The notes beneath the pieces are model-generated. The model saw nothing but the letters and a program-made list of their open reading frames with translations, had not been told where the DNA came from and did not search any database. The position numbers were made by a program, and so were the translations under genes. Below are positions 19,560 to 24,196 of a stretch of DNA of 24,196 nucleotides, piece after piece (within the stretch, counting starts at the first letter, position 1; every line of letters starts with the position of its first letter). The stretch is taken from positions 1 through 24,196 of the IMG/VR virus record IMGVR_UViG_3300046777_000654, one strand, 5' to 3'. Origin of the DNA: a virus.

Positions 19560-20804
19560 CTATTCATACATAATATTTACAGAGCCAGCATCAAATGTAC
19601 CAGAGCCTGACCAATCAAGTTGAACTTGGGCTACAGTTCCACCAACAGTAACTACACCACCACCTGAAATTCCCCGTTCAGCTCCAGCAACTGCTCCTGC
19701 GTGAGATGCAACCCATGTTGTACCTGAAATTAAGCAAATAGTCATGATGCCAGTAAACGACCTACCAGAGTTATCCACTGTTACTACAAAACCTGCTGAA
19801 GATGATGTACCAATACCAGTCAAAGTATCCCCAACTTGGATAGAACTAGATGAATATCCACTAGTAATAACTGAACCTGATGTACCTAATTGGACCAATA
19901 ATTGGTCATTACCAGAACAAGATACTCCATTAAATATCACTGTGAGTTTCTTTGCCCATGCTGGTACTGAAGAAGTTACAGACACTGTTGAACCTGAAGT
20001 TGTAGCTACACTTGTCCCACTAACTAAACTAAAGTCTCTAAATTGTTTAGGTGTAACTGCTTTAACCTGAGAAGTACCTGCTGTCATTTCAGCAGCATTA
20101 GCCACTGCAATAGTACCATATCGTTCTGCAGTTGCATTCCCTGCAGATGTTACTGAACTACCATAGTTAATTGTAAATGCTGTAGTAGTAGTAATGCCTG
20201 TAATTGTAAATTTACCTGCAGTTAAAGCACTACCAGATGTATTAGTGAATGTGATAAATACTTCTTGTCCTACTGTAAACGCATGAGTAGCTGTAATTGA
20301 AATAGTGCTACTGCCTGAGACAGAATATGTACCAGAAGTGATGGTATTATTAGTTGTATTTAGTGTTGCTACTTCTGAAGTTACAGCAATAGTACCGTCT
20401 TTATCTGGAACTGTTAGAGTTCTAGTTGTACCTGTAGTAATACCACTTAGTTGTAAGTTAAGTTTCTTAGTATCATCAGAGTTATCTTTTACTTCAAACT
20501 TATTATCTAAGAAAGATTGTGTACCAGAATAAGAGTTATCCCCTGCTGGGAAGTTTGTAGTTACAAAAGCAGTAGTAGCTACTTGTGTAGTACTAGTCCC
20601 TGTAGCAGCCGTAGGAGCTGTCGGAGTTCCTGTTAAGTTAGCATTAGATAGAGTAGGGCTTGTTGAATCTGCCTTTGTTGTAATAGCGGTTGCAATGTTA
20701 GTAAATTCTGTGTCAATTTCACTACCACGAACAAGTTTAGATGGATTCCCTGAAAGCAGGGAGTCTTTACTTGCAAAGTTAGTCGATTTGGTATAGTTTG
20801 CCAT
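19560..20804 (-). CDS. Tail fibre / receptor-binding protein, 414 aa
   Basis: Short tail fibre expected to contact the host surface. The N-terminal MANYTKSTNFASKDSLLSGNPSKLVRGSEIDTEFTNIATAI is the virion-attachment module of many podovirus fibres. 'TGTPTAPTAATGTSTTQVATTAFV' follows, a repeat also common in fibres. A beta-rich middle (HAFTVGQEVFITF... GKFTITG...TAFTINYG) and a Ser/Gly/Thr-rich beta C-terminus ending VNIMYE complete it. No pectate-lyase or chaperone peptidase motif is recognised. TAATG overlap with the upstream gene indicates coupling. The host cannot be deduced from it. Confidence 0.75.
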   Translation of the reverse strand: MANYTKSTNFASKDSLLSGNPSKLVRGSEIDTEFTNIATAITTKADSTSPTLSNANLTGTPTAPTAATGTSTTQVATTAFVTTNFPAGDNSYSGTQSFLDNKFEVKDNSDDTKKLNLQLSGITTGTTRTLTVPDKDGTIAVTSEVATLNTTNNTITSGTYSVSGSSTISITATHAFTVGQEVFITFTNTSGSALTAGKFTITGITTTTAFTINYGSSVTSAGNATAERYGTIAVANAAEMTAGTSQVKAVTPKQFRDFSLVSGTSVATTSGSTVSVTSSVPAWAKKLTVIFNGVSCSGNDQLLVQLGTSGSVITSGYSSSSIQVGDTLTGIGTSSSAGFVVTVDNSGRSFTGIMTICLISGTTWVASHAGAVAGAERGISGGGVVTVGGTVAQVQLDWSGSGTFDAGSVNIMYE

Positions 20805-22447
20805 TATATCATCTTCCCTGCTTTAATGTATACAGTCATTTGTTGTAAGTTAATCGGAGCACTTTCTACTGTAGCTTCTACTCCAAATTGTAAAATCTTT
20901 CCAGAACCACCTAAGTTTACATCAATCTCTGCTAAAGATACTCCACTAGAGTATTCAGAAAGTACATAACCAGTTTGTCCGGGTAAGCTAGTATACTCAG
21001 AAATACCATATTGAGCAGTAGCCCCTGAGAAATCTTTTGTATATACTCTTGATGAAAAGTCAGACTTGTAATCGAATCCGTACTTAAATACAATATCCTG
21101 ACTACCAGAGGCAATAACAATTACTTTAGCTTTCTTCAATAACTTCAGTGTAAATGGACTACCAAAGTCAGTATTTGCTGTAAAGTATTCCATACGATAG
21201 GTAGAGCCATTATCTGAATACCCAGAGTATTGTCCTAAACCACCTTGCATACCAAAGTATAAAACTCTTGCTGAAGTAGAGCAGAATGCTTTTGGAACTA
21301 AATTATCCCAAGTTGTAACTCTAGCTGCCCCAGTTTCTAATACTTTGCGTAAGTCAAAACAGTATGTCTGATTCAATGAAGGCAAAGATAGTAAGTAGAA
21401 GGCATCTCGACTAAAATAAACACTCTTAATGTTATTATGGTCTTCCCCATCAATATACTGAATTAAGTCATCTCTAATGTTTAAAGATAACTCACGCATA
21501 GGCATAGACTTCTCTTGTACTGTACGAGATAAACTACGCACACCACTGGCAGATAGGAATATGACATCATTACCTGTTTGTTGTACAGAATCCCTAGCAA
21601 TACACCCTACACCCGGAATTACATCATCAATAGTAATTGAAGTAGGATTATCCGCATTACCAATAATAACAATGTTTCTTTTACAGAAAACAATTAAGAA
21701 GCCATTGTGAGAACTAATTGCTACAATCTCATCATTACTACCAATTTTAGATGAGATGCTTAAAAAACCACTACCTGAGCCAGTAAATTCAGCAGGGGCA
21801 AGTAATTGAGAATAGAATACAGTAAGCCTATTCTCTGTTAATCCTGCTACCCATACACGACCAAAAGCTGCATGACAGCAGTCAGGGTCAAATGAAGAAA
21901 TACCTGAAGGAGCAGTTCCATATCCACCTGTACCTATTTTTTGAAGTACAAAAGGACCACTATGAGCCCCTTCTCTATACACCATAGCAACATTGCCACG
22001 TTGTGTCGTTATAGCATATGTTTCTGCTTGCGTATTTCCTGTAGTAACCCCTTCTTGCAATGTAGCCCATTGCCAACGATTCCCAGTAAAGGGGGGTTGT
22101 GGGTCTAAAACAGCAGGACCAGATGCATCAGTACCATAAACATTTAATCTAGTTAGAGTAGAAGTACCTGTGAATATCTTACCTCCACCAGCAGAGACAA
22201 TAGTAGAAGTACCACCTACTCCTAGAATTTCGTAGATAGATTCAATGTATTCACTATCTTCTAAATCACCATTATTTGTTGTTACAGTAGTCCAACCTCT
22301 ACGGCTAGATAGTCTACCATTTTTGTCAATTACACAGTTAGAAGCTCTAGTAGCAAAGCCACTCTCTAAAGTAACACCATTATCCTGAGTGTTTAAACCC
22401 AAGAAACCTAATGTAGCATTAGATACTGCCTGTAATTTACCAGCCAT
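20804..22447 (-). CDS. Tail nozzle-like structural protein (tail tube B position), 547 aa
   Basis: Large beta-rich tail protein directly after the tail tube A-like gene. The start is taken at 22447 (overlapping TAATG with the upstream stop; GGTAGGTG upstream), not at 22462. 'LGFLGLNTQDNGVTLESGFATRASNCVIDKNGRLSSRRGW' is the characteristic opening of this podovirus nozzle-like protein, which is followed by WD/beta-propeller-like strands (HAAFGRVWVAGLTENRLTVFYS; SSHNGFLIVFCKRNIVIIG; FLSASGVRSL). The family equivalence to T7 gp12 is inferred from place and fold plan, not from close similarity. Confidence 0.68.
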   Translation of the reverse strand: MAGKLQAVSNATLGFLGLNTQDNGVTLESGFATRASNCVIDKNGRLSSRRGWTTVTTNNGDLEDSEYIESIYEILGVGGTSTIVSAGGGKIFTGTSTLTRLNVYGTDASGPAVLDPQPPFTGNRWQWATLQEGVTTGNTQAETYAITTQRGNVAMVYREGAHSGPFVLQKIGTGGYGTAPSGISSFDPDCCHAAFGRVWVAGLTENRLTVFYSQLLAPAEFTGSGSGFLSISSKIGSNDEIVAISSHNGFLIVFCKRNIVIIGNADNPTSITIDDVIPGVGCIARDSVQQTGNDVIFLSASGVRSLSRTVQEKSMPMRELSLNIRDDLIQYIDGEDHNNIKSVYFSRDAFYLLSLPSLNQTYCFDLRKVLETGAARVTTWDNLVPKAFCSTSARVLYFGMQGGLGQYSGYSDNGSTYRMEYFTANTDFGSPFTLKLLKKAKVIVIASGSQDIVFKYGFDYKSDFSSRVYTKDFSGATAQYGISEYTSLPGQTGYVLSEYSSGVSLAEIDVNLGGSGKILQFGVEATVESAPINLQQMTVYIKAGKMI

Positions 22448-23088
22448 TAAACACCTACCCAAATAACTTCGTTAGGTCTACGATTAGCTTCTATTGCAAT
22501 TAGGTCAGACATCAACTCATTAAAGCGTTGTTCGGCAGCCATTAAACCACCATCATCACCACGTTCTTCAATAGCTCTTGCCACTGTACCAAAGATAACA
22601 ACTCTGTCATTTATTTCTAAAACATCAGTGTCATTTACTAGGTCATCTTGTGGTAATACTAAGTTAAATCGAACTGAATAATCACCATCAGGGATAGGGA
22701 ATAAGTCTACTTGACTATCTCCATTCTCATCTACACCGTTAAAGTTGTAGAATATAGGAGAGCCATTCTGATTGTTCTGTGCTAGGAATACAGTGTCAAA
22801 CCAAGAAGTAGGTCTGTATTGCATTACATGGTCAGATGTATCATTAATAACATCTAATACACGGAAACGAGTACCACTGCCAACTAAGACATAATTGAAT
22901 ACACCATCAGCAGTATCGGCAGTTAAAGTAGTACGGAGAACATCCCAGTTCCACGCATCTTCTACTTCACGTTTAACGTCATTAACCATCTCAGCAATCA
23001 TCTTGCTATATGGGGTCTCATTAATAGTAGAGACCTCGTTTTCACGAAGCCTCCGTAAGACACTATTGACAATTTCTAGGTAAGTCAT
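22447..23088 (-). CDS. Tail tube A-like protein (gp11/adaptor type), 213 aa
   Basis: Adaptor or tail tube protein joining portal to nozzle. 'MTYLEIVNSVLRRLRENEVSTI...PYSKMIAEMVNDVKREVEDAWNWDVLRTTLT' is the typical N-terminal helical module of podovirus gp11-like proteins. It is followed by beta strands (FRVLDVINDT, RPTSWFDTVFLA, GDYSVRFNLVLP) and the C-terminal 'AERGDDGG..AEQRFNELMSDLIAIEA' helix. First gene after the strong promoter at 23113-23141. The TAATG overlap with the following nozzle gene suggests coupled synthesis. Confidence 0.82.
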   Translation of the reverse strand: MTYLEIVNSVLRRLRENEVSTINETPYSKMIAEMVNDVKREVEDAWNWDVLRTTLTADTADGVFNYVLVGSGTRFRVLDVINDTSDHVMQYRPTSWFDTVFLAQNNQNGSPIFYNFNGVDENGDSQVDLFPIPDGDYSVRFNLVLPQDDLVNDTDVLEINDRVVIFGTVARAIEERGDDGGLMAAEQRFNELMSDLIAIEANRRPNEVIWVGV

Positions 23089-23112
23089 TATAATTTCCTA
23101 TTTATTAATAAC

Positions 23113-23141
23113 ATTATACCATATAATATGATATTTGTCAA
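23113..23141 (-). promoter_or_regulatory. Strong sigma70 promoter with palindrome in the spacer
   Basis: On the minus strand TTGACA (23141-23136) is followed by exactly 17 bp and TATAAT (23118-23113), with TGG before the -10 box (extended -10). The 17-bp spacer holds an 11-bp palindrome CATATAATATG (23120-23130), which could be an operator. The first structural gene starts at 23088, giving a ~20-nt leader. This is the only full-consensus promoter seen in the window and probably drives the tail/ejection genes through host RNA polymerase. Confidence 0.88.
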
Positions 23142-23150
23142 CTTATTTTA

Positions 23151-23429
23151 TTACCATTTTACCTTATCAGCCCAATAAGCAGCAGACATTTTACCTTTTG
23201 CTATGTTTTTAGCATGACGAGCTTCAAAAGATTTCTTTCTAGCCTTCTCAGAAGCAGTCTTTGGGTTAGCCCCAGCCCCTTTAACCCCTTGCTGTCCAAA
23301 CCTTATTGTTTTTACTTTATCCCCTTCTTTTGCAACAACTACATGGGATTTAGTCGGGTGGCTAGGGGTAGCCTTTGGCTTATTATATCCAGATACACCA
23401 ATCTTAGCTAATCTAGGGTCTTTTTTCAT
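23151..23429 (-). CDS. Basic phage protein (DUF6321-like), 92 aa
   Basis: Highly Lys/Ala-rich protein MKKDPRLAKIGVSGYNKPKATPSHPTKSHVVVAKEGDKVKTIRFGQQG... ending AKGKMSAAYWADKVKW. The 'KDPRLAKIGVSGYNKPK', 'KTIRFGQQG' and 'GKMSAAYWADKVKW' blocks are a recognisable phage family (recalled as DUF6321). The basic charge suggests nucleic-acid binding or a virion-internal role, not shown here. Its start overlaps the stop of the 48-aa gene (TAATG). Confidence 0.75.
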   Translation of the reverse strand: MKKDPRLAKIGVSGYNKPKATPSHPTKSHVVVAKEGDKVKTIRFGQQGVKGAGANPKTASEKARKKSFEARHAKNIAKGKMSAAYWADKVKW

Positions 23430-23575
23430 TATTTCTTTCTCGCTGTTTTAGCAGCCTGTTTAAATGCTTTAGCAGTGGGAGCACCCTTAGTTCCGGGTTT
23501 TCTCATTTTCTCCCCACTCCCTGCAGCTATACGCTTACGTTTTGCATTAATGTTAGCATATAATCCTTGCTTCAT
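23429..23575 (-). CDS. Very basic small phage protein, 48 aa
   Basis: MKQGLYANINAKRKRIAAGSGEKMRKPGTKGAPTAKAFKQAA... is a short Lys/Arg/Ala/Gly-rich protein, too short to be obvious at first sight. Its composition and the 'GLYANINAKRKRIAAGSGEKMRKPGTKGAPT' block recur in many phages and usually sit beside a DUF6321-like gene. Predicted disordered and nucleic-acid-binding; function unknown. Start ATG overlaps the next upstream stop (ATGA, 23572-23575), stop overlaps the DUF6321-like start. Confidence 0.7.
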   Translation of the reverse strand: MKQGLYANINAKRKRIAAGSGEKMRKPGTKGAPTAKAFKQAAKTARKK

Positions 23576-23688
23576 TTCTTTTTAGCCTTTGCCATCTTCA
23601 TAGGTTTACCAGATTTAGCAGCAGCTTTCTTCGCTTTTGCCATACCTTCTTTAGTGTATGCGTATTTCTTATTTCCGACCATTGGCAT
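23572..23688 (-). CDS. Very basic small phage protein, 38 aa
   Basis: MPMVGNKKYAYTKEGMAKAKKAAAKSGKPMKMAKAKKK is almost entirely Lys/Ala/Gly after a short 'VGNKKYAYTKEG' start, a pattern found in small phage proteins. Translationally coupled to the next gene through the ATGA overlap. Predicted disordered, cationic; DNA condensation, virion-internal or ribosome-associated roles are all only guesses. Confidence 0.65.
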   Translation of the reverse strand: MPMVGNKKYAYTKEGMAKAKKAAAKSGKPMKMAKAKKK

Positions 23689-23690
23689 GA

Positions 23691-23870
23691 TTACTTCCCT
23701 TTCTTTTTAGACATTCCTGCTTGAGATAGTGCAATAGCAATAGCTTGCTTCTTCGATTTAACTACTGGACCTTTCTTTGAACCTGTGTTAAGCGTACCTG
23801 CCTTGTATTCACGCATAACCTTAGCTATTTTCTCTTGTTTACCTTTTTTGGTACTTGGGGTCTTCTTCAC
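23691..23870 (-). CDS. Basic phage protein, DUF6496-like, 59 aa
   Basis: Starts at GTG 23870 behind GGAG (23877-23880), which overlaps the lysozyme stop. The product VKKTPSTKKGKQEKIAKVMREYKAGTLNTGSKKGPVV... contains 'KVMREYKAGTL' and 'KSKKQAIAIALSQAGMSKK', the signature of a small phage/bacterial family recalled as DUF6496. Lys-rich and predicted partly helical. Function unknown. Confidence 0.75.
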   Translation of the reverse strand: MKKTPSTKKGKQEKIAKVMREYKAGTLNTGSKKGPVVKSKKQAIAIALSQAGMSKKKGK

Positions 23871-23879
23871 AATTATCTC

Positions 23880-24196
23880 CTAAAATAAAGCTATTTCTGC
23901 TTCTCTTCGTTTGACTAAACCATTCATCTTTTTGCCATCTGCGTATACCCAACGTCTAAATTGCTTTTTAGCACCTTCAATGTCCCCTGCTAATACTTTC
24001 CTACGCAGAGTAGAAGCCTTTAACCTACCAATACCAACGTTGTAAGCAAAATCAGCAAGGGCAACCAAAAGTCCCCCTGACACATTAGGAAACAACTCTT
24101 TAGTTGCAGCCAAAAACTTTCTAGCATCCACTTCAAGCCTAGCATCTGCTTGCTCCTGAGTCCATCGAGTATAAGGGTAAATTCCTGCCCCAGTAG
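23880..24196 (-). CDS. GH24 phage lysozyme (endolysin), C-terminal part, cut by window edge
   Basis: Muramidase that degrades peptidoglycan at lysis. The frame stays open to the end of the window (24196), so the 5' part, with the N-terminal catalytic Glu, is missing. An internal GTG at 24131 is not the true start: the sequence upstream (GAGIYPYTRWTQEQADARLEVD) is still lysozyme-like. Conserved GH24 blocks are visible: 'ALADFAYNVGIGRLKASTLRRKVLAGDIEGA', 'FRRWVYADGKKMNGLVKRREAEIALF'. The gene heads the minus-strand run. A holin is not visible in the window. Confidence 0.85.
   Translation of the reverse strand, partial: TGAGIYPYTRWTQEQADARLEVDARKFLAATKELFPNVSGGLLVALADFAYNVGIGRLKASTLRRKVLAGDIEGAKKQFRRWVYADGKKMNGLVKRREAEIALF

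Noticed and set aside
19560-20804. Diversity-generating retroelement target in the tail fibre
   Set aside because: No reverse transcriptase or template repeat is in the window, and the variable A-rich end typical of such targets is not seen.
1-24196. tRNA, rRNA, CRISPR or IS elements
   Set aside because: No cloverleaf-like or CCA-ending structure, no regular direct repeats with spacers and no transposase was seen on reading both strands.

Overview
The window is part of a lytic, podovirus-type (T7-like in gene content) dsDNA bacteriophage genome, or a metagenomic contig of one. It carries a phage replication module with a family A DNA polymerase, separate TOPRIM primase and DnaB/T7 gp4C-type helicase, a single-strand DNA-binding protein, a FEN-type 5'-3' exonuclease and an HNH nuclease. 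These sit opposite a short-tailed-phage virion block of tail tube A-like protein, nozzle-like protein, tail fibre and DNA-ejection proteins, plus a GH24 lysozyme. No integrase, repressor, phage RNA polymerase, tRNA, CRISPR array or IS element is visible. The DNA is A+T rich, ribosome-binding sites are classical AGGAG/GAAAGGGG, and the best promoters have host sigma70 consensus, so the host is probably a low-GC Gram-negative bacterium. The species cannot be named from the sequence.

Layout. 1-383: noncoding leader with imperfect direct repeats, promoter-like boxes and a cluster of TTGTAA/ATTACA half-sites. 384-3504 (+): about 15 very small early/accessory genes, including tiny membrane proteins, a secreted Cys-rich peptide, a zinc-ribbon protein and short conserved phage families. 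Several intergenic spaces carry GC-rich hairpins. 3506-5487 (+): primase, an 80-nt run of pure A/T, then helicase. 5489-7139 (+): small accessory proteins in overlapping order. 7136-9269 (+): the DNA polymerase gene, cut in two between the T/RTGRLSS motif and motif A by an unrelated 85-aa gene. 9263-12850 (+): SSB, a secreted protein, 5'-3' exonuclease, HNH nuclease, zinc protein, metallophosphatase and a DUF3310-type protein. 12897-15146 (+): monomeric class II (B12-dependent) ribonucleotide reductase and two small genes.

A symmetrical terminator at 15167-15192 separates this from a convergent minus-strand block. In transcription order that block is lysozyme (cut by the window edge), four small Lys-rich proteins, a near-perfect TTGACA-N17-TATAAT promoter, tail tube A-like protein, nozzle-like protein, tail fibre, and three DNA-ejection/internal virion proteins.

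Functional reading: the early genes probably reprogramme the host. The replication block supplies nucleotides (RNR) and copies and processes DNA, and the minus-strand block builds the tail and ejection apparatus and lyses the cell. The most unusual feature is the naturally split polymerase. The only ribosome-binding site that would keep motif A's catalytic aspartate points to an ATT codon, or to a -1 frameshift out of the inserted gene.
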